64,000 nt of DNA, from assembly GCF_047495875.1 (NCBI RefSeq), contig NC_092462.1, forward strand, positions 36,030,523 to 36,094,522. Direction: 5' to 3'. This DNA is from Pithys albifrons albifrons. Its lineage: Eukaryota > Chordata > Aves > Passeriformes > Thamnophilidae. Made by a program: the position numbers and the translations under genes. The notes below the pieces were generated by a model, which was not told where the DNA came from, searched no databases, and saw nothing but the letters and a program-made list of their open reading frames with translations. How positions within the stretch are numbered: position 1 is the stretch's first letter; each line of letters starts with the position of its first letter. This document shows positions 1 to 9,935 of the stretch, one piece after another.

Positions 1-449
1 TTTTTATAGCAAAAGCCTCCTCCCAAAGATGCCTTACAATATCACCACTTCCAGAAATTTAAGACAGATGATTTATTTTTTATCCCATTTTTAAGAAGAC
101 CTGATTTCAGCAATTTTTTTAACTTGGTGATGTCTGCCTACTATTCACAAATTCAATTACACTTCCTTGATATGGAACAGTCTTTTACATTATTTTCTTT
201 TGCAGCTTCAAGTTTTCTTCCTGCTGATTTTTGCTTTGGTTGCTTATTTAAGTCTGCCTGCCATCTTTTGATGATGTGTCAGCAGGTCTCATCATGAGGG
301 AAACAAACAACAGTCAAGAAGTAAAAAGCAGCTGCAGTTCCCACTTAGAAACAAGTTAAGGTGCAGACTTCTTGTTCTTCTGCCAAGACTAAATCCTTCT
401 AGTAGCAGTTCAAACAAAAGTGACTGATTCCTCATTGTACATTACTTTT
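1..449. other. Intergenic, no recognisable feature
   Basis: AT-rich single-copy-looking sequence with poly-T runs. I see no exon, RNA gene or repeat that I recognise. The recognisable CR1 sequence begins close to 450. Confidence 0.6.
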
Positions 450-1530
450 GTAGGTGGCTTGAGAGCATGTCACCCTCCCTTCAGCTGATCTGGGAGAAAG
501 TCAGTGGAGCTACATCCAGCAGGTGGCCAGTCCCAACTGGTGTTCCCCAGGGCTCACTGCTGGGACCGCCTTGTTTAACATCTTCACTGATGACATGCAC
601 AAGGGGATTGAGGGCACCCTCTGTCAGTTTGCAGGTGGCACCAAGTTGGGCGAGAGCATTGATCTGCTGGATTAGGATGTCTCTGCACAGAGATCTGGAC
701 AGACTGGATTGGCCGAAGCCAGTGGTATGAGGTTCAATAAGGCATACCACCAGGTCCTGCCTTGGGTCACAATCCACATGTAATGCCACATAACTTCATG
801 TAATGCTACAGGCTGGGGGAAAAGCAGCTCAAAAGCTACCCATCAGGAAAGGATCCGTGGGTGCTGGTCAACAGCAGCTGAACATAAGCCAACAGTGCAC
901 CCAGGTGGCCAAGAAGGCCAGTGGCATCCTGGCCTGTAACAGAAATAGTGTGGCCAGCAGGACCAGGGCAGTAATTGTGCCACTATACTCAGCATAAGTG
1001 AGGCCACACCTCAGTAACTGTGTTCAGTTTTGGGCCTCTCACTACAGGAAGAACATTGAGGTGATGAAGCATGTCCAGAGAAGGGCAACAAAGCTGGTGA
1101 AGGTTCTGGAGCATGAGTCTTAAGAGGAGCATCTGAGAAAGTTGGCATTGTTTAACCTGGAGGAGGCTCGAGGGGGACTTTATCACTGTCTATAGCTGCC
1201 TGAAAGGGGGCTGTAGCCATATGGGGGTAAATATCTTCTCCCAGTTAACAAGGAACAAGATGAGAGGAAATGGCCTTAAGTTGGGCCGGGGAAGGTGTAG
1301 ATTAGATATTAGGACAAATTCCTTCACAGAAAGGGGTGTAGAGCACTGGAACAGGCTGCCCAGGGAAGAGGTGGTATCACCATCCCTGGAAGTATTCAGA
1401 AAACAGGTGGGTATGACTTGAGGACATAATATAATAGTGAACATGGTGGTGATGCCAAGTTGATGATAGGACTTAATGATCTTTAAGGTCTCTTCCAACC
1501 TAAACAATTCCATGGTTCCATGAGTAAAAA
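450..1530 (+). mobile_element. CR1 LINE fragment, 5'-truncated, 3' part of ORF2
   Basis: This is the 3' third of a chicken-repeat-1 (CR1) non-LTR retrotransposon. Translated pieces in shifting frames match the CR1 reverse transcriptase: a GVPQGS-type motif near 540, a decayed 'FADDTKLG' region read here as FAGGTKLGES near 625-655, RDLDRLD near 690, and HWNRLPRE near 1345-1370. The 3' end carries the CR1 tail signature (AGGTCTCTTCCAACCTAAAC) near 1485-1505. Several frameshifts and in-frame stops show it is dead. CR1 is the dominant LINE of birds and typically inserts as 5'-truncated copies, as here. It is the strongest single cue that the window is avian. Confidence 0.93.
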
Positions 1531-3616
1531 GCATTTGCTCCATAGTTTTATGAAATGTACCTTCATGGAACCACATGAATGAAAGTTTGCATCATTAGAG
1601 TACTTATATCCTCTATTTTAGCCTGGATAGTTCTTGCCACCTACCACTGTCACTGGTTTATGTGAGAACTATCAGCAATTCATGACTTTCCCAGCAGCAC
1701 AGCTGCTGCACGCCTGGCAGATACTCACCATGTCTTGAACTGTGTATTCTTTGGGAAGCACCATTCCCAGACCTGCCCTCCCAAGCCCATACTCATTGCA
1801 GCCACATCCCTCTATGCTCCGGTGTTAACCTGTTAGTTTCCAACCACTGCCCGACTCTTCAGCACCTCCGGCTGTTGGGCATGCTTAGTGGTTTGGGGTG
1901 TTTATAAATTAGCCTGGCATCACTAGAACAGATGAACCATCATCATTCCTGTATAGCATCAGCTGCAAAGAGAACTAAGAAGAGGCAGCTAAACAAAGTT
2001 TGTGAATCAATACTGGGTGCTGGCAGATGCTGACATACTCAGCTAGGTTTTATTATTCATACCCCCAAACAAGACTAAGAATGTGAACATGCCTATGCAC
2101 AGATAGGTCCCAGATGTCATGAATGTAGCCATTACTTATATTTTATTAAAATATGCCACTCAAGACACTGAAATACTCGTAAACCATGAATTACTATTCT
2201 CCTAAGACAATATGAAATGACCAGTGTAAATAAGCATTCATTTTTTATATGGCTGTTTTTCATGCTGACTAAAAATAACACAACACCAACTTCATGTTTA
2301 CAGTAGGCTAAAGCATTTCAGCCCCCAGGCAATTCACACTGTTTGCAGTTACATTTAGACCTGCTCTTAAAAAGAAATGTACTCTTGCTCTGCATCACCA
2401 CGTCAGATGTCAAGCTACCCTATCTCTCCCAGACAGAGACCCTACTAATAGAAGACCAACTTTCAACAAATCCTTCTCTACAATATTGTCATTTCTGCTA
2501 CACACATTTTGTCACAGCACAAGCTGAATTTCTGTCTTGTTTCCCATTTCTGAAGCTGGCCTCTTTCTATTCTCAGGTCTCACCTTTTTTGGTAACAGGG
2601 ACTTAGGAGTGAGTACAGGTTAGACAAAATGTCCTGTTGAAGAGTTCAGTTGACCTGGAAGTACAGACTCACACCAGGTTTTCCCATCAACGACCTGCTG
2701 CCCAGTGATGTCAGTCCCTTCTTCAACCTAAAACAAAGCCTGTGATGTCATAAATTTATGTGAATTCCTCTGAGACACCACATGGTGCCCACTCTGCCAT
2801 GCTGGTGGAAACATGGAATTGGACTCTTAAAAACTATTCAAAACACAGAAAGGGAAGCACTGTCATTCCTTATCTTGCTAGAATAAAATTGCACTTTCAT
2901 AGATGTCGTGGTCCACTAAACACGTCTCCCTCTACTACTGCTTTGAGAGAGTTTAACAAAAGATGAATTTCTTCTTTGCAAAGGTTGATAGAGGACAAAA
3001 AAATCCAAGAAACTGATCAAGAAATAAAACAATGTGATGATAAAAGACCATCATAAAGGATGCAAAAGCAATTTAGCAGATTTGTTCCTAGGTAGATTAG
3101 AAGAATGGAAAGTTGCAGCTGATATATTTGTGTAGTCAAATCCAGTGTTTAGATCACAGCTCGAATTCTCAGAAAGGGAAAAACCACACAAGTTTTGCAA
3201 TCCCATGGAATTGGAACAAAAATTTGTAAAAACAGGCCTTATGTTGAAGTGCATTGAGGCAAAACCTTTGAAAGAGTCTTCGCTTGATCTCTCTCTGCAA
3301 AAATATAGATATAAAGTGCTTAATTTTGTTACTTCATATCATTGTTATGAATCTATGCTCTCACACATGCAGGTGATTTTGGAAGAAGGCTGTCCAACCA
3401 GAGGAGGATATCAAAATCCTGAACATTCAGATAGTCAAAGAAATTTCTCCATTGAGATGGTCACATCTGCAGCCTTACATTTCTCACTCTGGCTTTCTTT
3501 TTTCAAAGCTTTATTTCTTCTGTTACCTCTTCCTTTTATTTAATTTCTCTTATCCAACCTACCCTCTAAACTCATAATATTAGGAAGGCATCTACTACTT
3601 CTCAGATATTGATATT
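1531..3616. other. Intergenic, no gene recognised
   Basis: AT-rich DNA between the CR1 copy and the provirus. Open frames of 68-132 codons occur (for example 3145-3543) but have no recognisable domain, no splice-site-framed exon structure and unremarkable composition. I treat them as chance frames. Confidence 0.6.
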
Positions 3617-4271
3617 TGTCTCGGTTTGAGGGGAAAAACCAAAATGTTTTACCCACAAGCAGGGGAGGGGCCTCCTCCACAATAATCACACCACTCTTTA
3701 TCAAATTTAAGAAAAGGAATTTTAATACAAGAAGGATAACTGCTATATATATATGTAAACAGACTAGTGCAACCCACTTCCCCAACACCATAAGAGAAAA
3801 AAAAAAAAAAACAACAAAACCCAGCAGGTTTTCCTCCGGGAGAAAAGGTTATACTTAAGTGTCCTTGTCACAGCTCGGCTGGCTGCAGAGTGAGTTTCAG
3901 TCCCTCTCCAGCGAAACAGACGAGCAGTGGGCTTTCAGATGGACTCAGTCTCTTCCCCCTGTGTTCCCCGTCCAAGAAACAGCAAATCCAAGGCAGGCAG
4001 CAGCACGGCAGGAAAAGGTGGTCCGAAGTAGGCAGCGGCAAGACAGCCAGGGAAAAACCCCAGCAGTAACCAGCAGGGCAGCCTGCCTCCTTGGAGTCCC
4101 CACTCCCCCCTTCCGCCGAGCCAAGACTGAGCAGAATATCCAAAAAAAAAAACCAAAAGAGACAAACCTGCCCCCACCCCAGCAATCGCAGTTAACTGCT
4201 TCTTTTGTTAACCGCTGGCCTGGGCAGTTAAGTGGCAGGGGAGAGAATTTACATAATAATCCCAAACTACA
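3617..4271 (-). repeat. 3' LTR of the ERV-L-like provirus
   Basis: A 655-bp LTR that is the near-identical partner of 9276-9935. Differences are an A at 4184 where the other LTR has G, 8 fewer bases in the (TA)n run near 3744-3754, one more A in the run near 3797-3811, and two more in the run near 4142-4152. The minus-strand ATTAAA is at 3721-3726. Small open frames on either strand inside the LTR are not genes, because the same frames recur in both LTRs by duplication. Confidence 0.95.
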
Positions 4272-4300
4272 ACATTATCCACCCCTAAATTCTCTTCCAT
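4272..4300 (-). other. Poor polypurine-tract-like segment before 3' LTR
   Basis: The plus-strand primer of a retrovirus lies just upstream of the 3' LTR. On the minus strand this position reads purine-rich but interrupted (GGAAGAGAATTTAGGGGTGG, then ATAATGT). It lacks a long clean purine run, so the exact tract is uncertain. Confidence 0.4.
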
Positions 4301-4373
4301 GCCGATACTCTACATTAAACTTAAATTTTCTTTCAAATAATTAAGTGTTTACAAATACAGTAATATGAGTCGT

Positions 4374-7300
4374 TTACCCAGAGATAAGTTCCCCTTGAGG
4401 TACACATCGTGTCTCTCCATCTTCCTGCATCACCCACCAGGTGGAACCAGATCCTTGAGCAAAGACAACCCCACGAATGGGTTTGCCTTTGCCTGAGGCA
4501 GGGTTGATCCAGACTGTTTTCCCTAGCATACCTCTCAGGTGTATTACAGGGACTTTGTCTCCATCTACAGTGTGAAGGGGTTCTGATTGGGCAGGGCCGG
4601 CTCGATTGACAGAGCCTCTAGTGTTGACTAGCCATGTAGCCTTTGCTAAGTGTTGATCCCAGTGTTTGAAAGTCCCTCCACCCAACGCCTTCAAAGTGGT
4701 TTTCAACAGTCCATTACACCGCTCAACTTTCCCGGCAGCTGGTGCATGGTAGGGGATATGATACACCCACTCAATGCCATGTTCTCTCGCCCAGGTAGCA
4801 ACTAAGCTGTTTTTGAAATGAGTTCCATTATCTGACTCAATTCGTTCTGGGGTGCCATGTCGCCACAGCACTTGTTTTTCCAGGCCTAGGATGGTGTTCC
4901 GAGCAGTGGCGTGAGGCACTGGGTGTGTCTCCAGCCACCCTGTGGTTGCTTCCACCATGGTGAGCACATAGCGCTTGCCTTGGCGGGTCTGTGGCAGTGT
5001 GATGTAGTCAACCTGCCAGGCCTCCCCGTACTTATACTTATCCCAGCGCCCACCATACCACAGGGGCTTCACTCTCTTAGCCTGCTTAATGGCAGCACAT
5101 GTCTCGCAGTCGTGGATAACCTGAGAGATAATGTCCATGGTTAAATCCACCCCTCGGTCTCGTGCCCATTTATAAGTGGCATCTCTGCCCTGATGGCCCG
5201 AGGCATCATGGGCCCATCGAGCCAAGAACAGCTCTCCCTTGTGCTGCCAGTCCAGATCTGTCTGTGATACTTTCACTTGCGCAGCTCGGTCTGCCTGTTG
5301 GTTGTTGAGATGTTCCTCATTGGCCCGATTTTTGGGCACGTGTGCGTCTACGTGGCGGACTCTCACAATCAGCTTCTCTACTCGGGTGGCAATATCTTGC
5401 CATATATCGGCAGCCCAGATGGGTTTCCCTCTGCGTTTCCAATTGGTTTTCTTCCATCGGTCTAACCATCCCCAGAGAGCATTGGCCACCATCCATGAGT
5501 CGGTGTAGAGGTAAAGCTTTGGCCATTTCTCTCGTTCAGCAATGTCCAGGGCCAACTGCACGGCTTTAAGCTCTGCAAACTGACTCGACCCACCTTCTCC
5601 TTCAGTAGCTTCTGCAACTTGTCGTGTGGGACTCCATACAGCTGCTTTCCATTTGTGATTAGTCCCTACAATGCGACAGGAGCCATCGGTGAAGAGGGCG
5701 TAGCGTATTTCCTCTTTTGGCAATTGATTGTATGGTGGAGCTTCTTCCGCACGTGTCACCTGCTCTTCCTCTTCATCTGCTAGACCAAAATTTTCACCTT
5801 CAGGCCAGTTCGTGATGATTTCCAGGATCCCAGGGCGATTTGATTTTCCTATACGGGCGCGCTGCGTAATCAGGGCAATCCACTTGCTCCAGGTAGCATC
5901 AGTGGCGTGATGTGTAGAGGCAGCCTGTCCTGACAACATCCACTTCAGCACTGGTAGTCGAGGTGCCAGAAACAGCTGTGCTTCTGTGCCAATCACCTCT
6001 GAGGCGGCTTGAACTCCTTCATAGGCGGCTAGGATCTCTTTCTCTGTGGGGGTATAGTTGGCTTCAGATCCTCTGTAGCCTCGGCTCCAGAATCCAAGTG
6101 GTCGGCCTCGAGTCTCACCAGGCACCTTCTGCCAAAGGTTCCAAGACAGGCCATTATTCCCGGCAGCGGAGTAGAGCATGTTCTGTATGTCTGGTCCTGT
6201 CCTGACTGGTCCAAGGGCTACAGCCTGAGCAATCTCATGCTTAATCTGGTCAAAGGCTTGTTGCTGCTCAGGGCCCCAGTGGAAATCATTCTTCTTATGG
6301 GTTACCAAGTAGAGAGGGCTTACGATCTGACTGTATGCTGGGATATGCATCCTCCAGAACCCTATGGCACCCAGGAAGGCTTGTGTTTCCTTTTTGCTGG
6401 TGGGTGGAGACATTGCTGTGATCTTATTGATGACTTCTGTTGGAATCTGACGGCGTCCATCCTGCCACTTCACTCCCAGGAACTGGATCTCTTGGGCTGG
6501 TCCCTTAACCTTACTCCGTTTGATGGCAAAGTCAGCTCCCAAAAGGATCTGGATGATTTTCTCTCCTTTCTGAAAAACCTCTTCTGCTGTGTCCCCCCAC
6601 ACAATGATGTCATCAATGTATTGCAGGTGTTCTGGAGCCTCACCCTTCTCCAGTGCAGTCTGGATCAGTCCATGACAGATGGTGGGACTGTGTTTCCACC
6701 CCTGGGGTAGTCGGTTCCAGGTGTACTGCACGCCCCTCCAGGTAAAAGCAAACTGTGGCCTGCACTCTGGTGCCAGAGGAATGGAGAAGAACGCATTAGC
6801 AATGTCAATAGTGGCATACCACTTTGCTGCCCTGGACTCCAGTTCATACTGGAGCTCCAGCATGTCCGGCACAGCGGCACTCAGCGGTGGGGTAACTTCA
6901 TTCAAGCCACGATAGTCCACAGTCAATCTCCATTCTCCATCAGACTTATGCACAGGCCAGATGGGGCTGTTGAAGGGTGAGTGGGTTTTGCTGACCACCC
7001 CTTGGCTCTCCAGTTCACGGATCATCTTATGGATGGGGATCACAGCATCACGGTTCGTTCGGTATTGCCGACGGTGCACTGTCGTGGTGGCAATTGGCAC
7101 TTGCTGTTCCTCAACTTTCAACAGTCCAACAGCAGAAGGGCTTTCTGAGAGACCTGGCAATGAGTTCAATTGTTCAATCCCTTCTGTCTGTACAGTGGCT
7201 ATTCCAAAAGCCCATCTATGCCCCTTTGGGTCCTTAAAATATCCATTCCTGAGGTAGTCAATGCCCAGGATACATGGGGCGGCTGGACCAGTCACAATGG

Positions 7301-7553
7301 GGTGTTTCTGCCAATCTCTCCCTGTCAAGCTCACTTCAGCTTCTAGCACAGTCAACTCTTGAGATCCCCCTGTCACCCCAGAAATAGAAATAGTTTCTGA
7401 GCCCACATGTCCTGATGGCATTAATGTGCATTGAGCGCCAGTATCAACCAAAGCCTTATACTTTTGTGGGTCTGATGTACCAGGCCATCGAATCCACACA
7501 GTCCAATAGACACGGTTGTCCCGTGCCTCTACCTGGCTAGAGGCAGGGCCCCT
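4374..7553 (-). CDS. pol: Pro-Pol polyprotein: protease, RT, RNase H, integrase
   Basis: The frame is open from just after the amber codon. There is no ATG near the start; GTG at 7499 is residue 1 for numbering (1041 aa), and translation presumably comes by readthrough from gag. Protease: aspartyl motif LVDTGA at 17-22. Reverse transcriptase: catalytic D232 in TIDIANAFF, LPQGW at 264-268, YIDD at 294-297, connection region with FLGAIGFWR near 375-383. RNase H: D605 (FTDGS), E643, D667 (YTDS). Integrase: zinc-binding H764/H769 and C798/C801, then catalytic D831, D890 and E926 with D,35-E spacing, followed by a C-terminal domain rich in tryptophan and glycine. All catalytic residues I checked are present and no stop or frameshift interrupts the frame. 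No dUTPase domain is visible. The motif wording is closest to ERV-L elements. Coding intactness does not show that it is active. Confidence 0.95.
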   Translation of the reverse strand, partial: RGPASSQVEARDNRVYWTVWIRWPGTSDPQKYKALVDTGAQCTLMPSGHVGSETISISGVTGGSQELTVLEAEVSLTGRDWQKHPIVTGPAAPCILGIDYLRNGYFKDPKGHRWAFGIATVQTEGIEQLNSLPGLSESPSAVGLLKVEEQQVPIATTTVHRRQYRTNRDAVIPIHKMIRELESQGVVSKTHSPFNSPIWPVHKSDGEWRLTVDYRGLNEVTPPLSAAVPDMLELQYELESRAAKWYATIDIANAFFSIPLAPECRPQFAFTWRGVQYTWNRLPQGWKHSPTICHGLIQTALEKGEAPEHLQYIDDIIVWGDTAEEVFQKGEKIIQILLGADFAIKRSKVKGPAQEIQFLGVKWQDGRRQIPTEVINKITAMSPPTSKKETQAFLGAIGFWRMHIPAYSQIVSPLYLVTHKKNDFHWGPEQQQAFDQIKHEIAQAVALGPVRTGPDIQNMLYSAAGNNGLSWNLWQKVPGETRGRPLGFWSRGYRGSEANYTPTEKEILAAYEGVQAASEVIGTEAQLFLAPRLPVLKWMLSGQAASTHHATDATWSKWIALITQRARIGKSNRPGILEIITNWPEGENFGLADEEEEQVTRAEEAPPYNQLPKEEIRYALFTDGSCRIVGTNHKWKAAVWSPTRQVAEATEGEGGSSQFAELKAVQLALDIAEREKWPKLYLYTDSWMVANALWGWLDRWKKTNWKRRGKPIWAADIWQDIATRVEKLIVRVRHVDAHVPKNRANEEHLNNQQADRAAQVKVSQTDLDWQHKGELFLARWAHDASGHQGRDATYKWARDRGVDLTMDIISQVIHDCETCAAIKQAKRVKPLWYGGRWDKYKYGEAWQVDYITLPQTRQGKRYVLTMVEATTGWLETHPVPHATARNTILGLEKQVLWRHGTPERIESDNGTHFKNSLVATWAREHGIEWVYHIPYHAPAAGKVERCNGLLKTTLKALGGGTFKHWDQHLAKATWLVNTRGSVNRAGPAQSEPLHTVDGDKVPVIHLRGMLGKTVWINPASGKGKPIRGVVFAQGSGSTWWVMQEDGETRCVPQGELISG

Positions 7554-7556
7554 CTA
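7554..7556 (-). promoter_or_regulatory. Single in-frame amber (TAG) codon between gag and pro-pol
   Basis: After the gag TAG the same frame stays open through 18 codons (7553-7500) into the protease region and on to 4374. Gag and Pro-Pol are therefore separated only by one amber codon, the arrangement that gammaretroviruses express by stop-codon readthrough. The bases after the stop are AGGGGCC. The alternative is that the stop is a secondary mutation in a once-continuous frame, or that pol was made in another way. Confidence 0.7.
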
Positions 7557-9212
7557 ACACTGATCCTGGTCATAGCGGTCAGAACCTTTTCTTGATGAGT
7601 ACACCTGGGAGGTGCCCTCCTGTGGGTCAGATTCTTGCCCGTGGGAAACTGGGACTGCACTTACTCTCACTGACCTTCTTCCATTCTCCTTCAGTTCTTG
7701 TACTCGGGCTGCAAGGGCACGGGTGGGTTTCCCATCCCACCGTCCCATGTCTTCTCCATGTTTGGCCAGGAAGTACCACATCTCAGTTCGTGAGGTCTGT
7801 CCACTTCCTCTGGCTGGGGGGCGTCTGGCTCTGACTTCAGAGGTTCTCATTCGCACTGGTGCCACTTGGAGACTTTCCCTAATTTCCTCTCTGATCGCTT
7901 TTACCTCTGCAGGCAGCGTCTTGAGACTCTCAACCAATGTCTCTACAGCAGAAATACGGGCCTGCATTGGGCTGTGGGTCATGCTTTCATATATCCGGAG
8001 CTTATTTGCTACTGCGCCCACTGTTTCATGGTTCTCTTCCCTATACATGGATGCCAGGAAATCGGTGTATTCAGCTGGCCCCGAGCGTGAAAGGTCCCAC
8101 CACATATGTGGTGTGCATCTGACCTTGTCAGGGTCATTATTGGCTTGCCCACCTCTTCCAAAAAGCACGTCCATCATTGCCATCTCCCTCAGACGTAAAA
8201 TTCCTTCTTCCATCGTCTTCCAAGTCTTCCTAATATGATGTTCCTGCAGGATTTCTCTATAAACAAACTTCTCTCTTACACTCGTTAGAAGTCGTGCCCA
8301 GAGTGAAAGGGGCTTTGATTCCCTCACGAACACCTGTTCAATAGCCACATCCTGGGCCAGAGCCCCCAAAAACCTGGCTTCAGCACCATCCAGTTGTAAG
8401 GTTTCACCCATAAGGTCCCAAACTCGGATCAACCAAGTCAGGATGGGCTCACCCGGGTGTCGAGCAATGTCTTTCCGCAAACTACGGAGATTATCAAATG
8501 ACAATGACTCAGTGATGATCTCAGGCTCTGGGTCTGCTTGCTGTGGAGGTGCAGCAGCCCCCTCATCGTCTGCTGGATGGTCTAATTTGGTCTTATATTT
8601 CCTTTTCTGAATAGGGGCAACTTCCATAGGCTTGGCCTGTCCTCCTGGTTTAGCCTCATCCTTTTCTCCCTTCACTGTGGCATCAGGGGTTTTATTCTCT
8701 CGCTTTTCCCCCTTCACTGGGCTAGGTTTCTGAATGCATTCTGGAAAAACCCTGGCCCTACCTTCAAACATTCTGTAAGCTGCAGGGATACAACCCTGCA
8801 GAAAAACCATAAAGAGCAAGATATCTCTGGCATCCAGGGAGAATTTAAACATCTCAAAAGCTGTTGTAGCAGACTTGAATGGGGAATGGACAAAGGGTTG
8901 GGAGAAGAGATTCCCCTTTGTTCCTTCCCAAGGGTCCGTACTATTATCACTGAATCCCCAGAGGTAGCAGCTTAGGTTGCGGCAGGAAAACAGCCTGGAG
9001 AGCACCACCCACATGACATCCAAAGGCATCGAATTCATGGCACCATAAATCCAGAGTAAGAACTCAATAATAATTGCGGCTATTTGAGTTTTGCTCATTG
9101 ATTTGTTGATAAGACTTAAACCTGCCGCTCCTTTTGGCATGAATTTGTACCAACAAAAAGCCAATATATTATACAGGATGGTCCTGATGAACCCTAAGCT
9201 CAAGACCCACAT
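7554..9212 (-). CDS. gag: Gag-like polyprotein of the ERV-L-like provirus
   Basis: An uninterrupted 552-codon frame in gag position, about 63 bp inside the 5' LTR. The ATG sits in a good initiation context (GGCACCATG). It is a structural-protein candidate that would assemble virus-like particles. The N-terminus (residues about 1-80) is hydrophobic. A charged linker at about 162-210 holds two VKGEK motifs. Residues about 240-345 form a helical capsid-like section (for example WLIRVWDLMGE). A predicted coiled coil follows at about 418-448. Residues 450-520 are basic and arginine-rich. I see no CCHC zinc knuckle, which fits spuma/ERV-L-type Gags that use basic regions. It ends at a TAG followed in the same frame by the pro-pol frame. 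Identity as Gag rests on position and features; I do not claim a database match. Confidence 0.85.
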   Translation of the reverse strand: MWVLSLGFIRTILYNILAFCWYKFMPKGAAGLSLINKSMSKTQIAAIIIEFLLWIYGAMNSMPLDVMWVVLSRLFSCRNLSCYLWGFSDNSTDPWEGTKGNLFSQPFVHSPFKSATTAFEMFKFSLDARDILLFMVFLQGCIPAAYRMFEGRARVFPECIQKPSPVKGEKRENKTPDATVKGEKDEAKPGGQAKPMEVAPIQKRKYKTKLDHPADDEGAAAPPQQADPEPEIITESLSFDNLRSLRKDIARHPGEPILTWLIRVWDLMGETLQLDGAEARFLGALAQDVAIEQVFVRESKPLSLWARLLTSVREKFVYREILQEHHIRKTWKTMEEGILRLREMAMMDVLFGRGGQANNDPDKVRCTPHMWWDLSRSGPAEYTDFLASMYREENHETVGAVANKLRIYESMTHSPMQARISAVETLVESLKTLPAEVKAIREEIRESLQVAPVRMRTSEVRARRPPARGSGQTSRTEMWYFLAKHGEDMGRWDGKPTRALAARVQELKENGRRSVRVSAVPVSHGQESDPQEGTSQVYSSRKGSDRYDQDQC

Positions 9213-9251
9213 GGTGCCACAAAATAGCAGTTATCCTTCTTTGTTTACAAG

Positions 9252-9270
9252 CCCCACACGTTGGGCGCCA
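9252..9270 (-). other. Retroviral primer-binding site, tRNA-Lys type
   Basis: Five bases inside the 5' LTR the minus strand reads TGGCGCCCAACGTG followed by TGGGG. The first 14 bases match the standard 3'-end complement of vertebrate tRNA-Lys(1,2) used by several betaretroviruses and lentiviruses. The continuation carries an apparent two-base insertion. This marks the start of minus-strand DNA synthesis. Confidence 0.85.
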
Positions 9271-9275
9271 AGAAA

Positions 9276-9935
9276 TGTCTCGGTTTGAGGGGAAAAACCA
9301 AAATGTTTTACCCACAAGCAGGGGAGGGGCCTCCTCCACAATAATCACACCACTCTTTATCAAATTTAAGAAAAGGAATTTTAATACAAGAAGGATAACT
9401 GCTATATATATATATATATATGTAAACAGACTAGTGCAACCCACTTCCCCAACACCATAAGAGAAAAAAAAAAAAAACAACAAAACCCAGCAGGTTTTCC
9501 TCCGGGAGAAAAGGTTATACTTAAGTGTCCTTGTCACAGCTCGGCTGGCTGCAGAGTGAGTTTCAGTCCCTCTCCAGCGAAACAGACGAGCAGTGGGCTT
9601 TCAGATGGACTCAGTCTCTTCCCCCTGTGTTCCCCGTCCAAGAAACAGCAAATCCAAGGCAGGCAGCAGCACGGCAGGAAAAGGTGGTCCGAAGTAGGCA
9701 GCGGCAAGACAGCCAGGGAAAAACCCCAGCAGTAACCAGCAGGGCAGCCTGCCTCCTTGGAGTCCCCACTCCCCCCTTCCGCCGAGCCAAGACTGAGCAG
9801 AATATCCAAAAAAAAACCAAAAGAGACAAACCTGCCCCCACCCCAGCGATCGCAGTTAACTGCTTCTTTTGTTAACCGCTGGCCTGGGCAGTTAAGTGGC
9901 AGGGGAGAGAATTTACATAATAATCCCAAACTACA
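9276..9935 (-). repeat. 5' LTR of the ERV-L-like provirus
   Basis: A 660-bp LTR. It is the upstream LTR because gag and pol read on the minus strand. It has TG/CA ends (TGTCT...CTACA on the + strand). It contains a (TA)n run around 9403-9421, an A run near 9464-9477, a second A run near 9807-9815, and a minus-strand ATTAAA at 9380-9385 that could serve as a polyadenylation signal. Two GTTAAC motifs lie in what should be U3 (9855-9876). It matches the other LTR at every position except one A/G difference (g at 9848) and homopolymer or dinucleotide run lengths. Confidence 0.95.

Larger units (their letters stand above)
3617..9935 (-). mobile_element. ERV-L-like endogenous provirus, env-less, near-intact
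   Basis: A 6.3-kb endogenous retrovirus read on the minus strand. The order is 5' LTR (9276-9935), primer-binding site, gag (9212-7554), in-frame amber stop, pro-pol to 4374, then 3' LTR (3617-4271). Both LTRs begin TG and end CA. They differ by one substitution plus length changes in a (TA)n run and two A runs, which points to a recent insertion. Pol has the LPQGW and YIDD reverse-transcriptase motifs and overall wording of ERV-L (class III, spumavirus-related) elements. No env frame exists in the 5.0-kb interior, and I see no dUTPase. An oddity is that the flanks (GATATT before 3617, AGAATA after 9935) are not an exact target-site duplication. Class assignment is inferred from motifs, not from a tree. 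Confidence 0.93.

Noticed and set aside
3859..4344. Long frames on both strands inside the LTRs (also 9525-9956)
   Set aside because: They recur in both LTRs by duplication, are driven by LTR composition, and lack any protein domain.
4911..7257. Plus-strand frames inside pol, up to 157 codons
   Set aside because: Shadows of the 1041-codon minus-strand pro-pol frame, which carries all conserved motifs.
7612..8238. 208-codon plus-strand frame inside gag
   Set aside because: Antisense shadow of the 552-codon gag frame.
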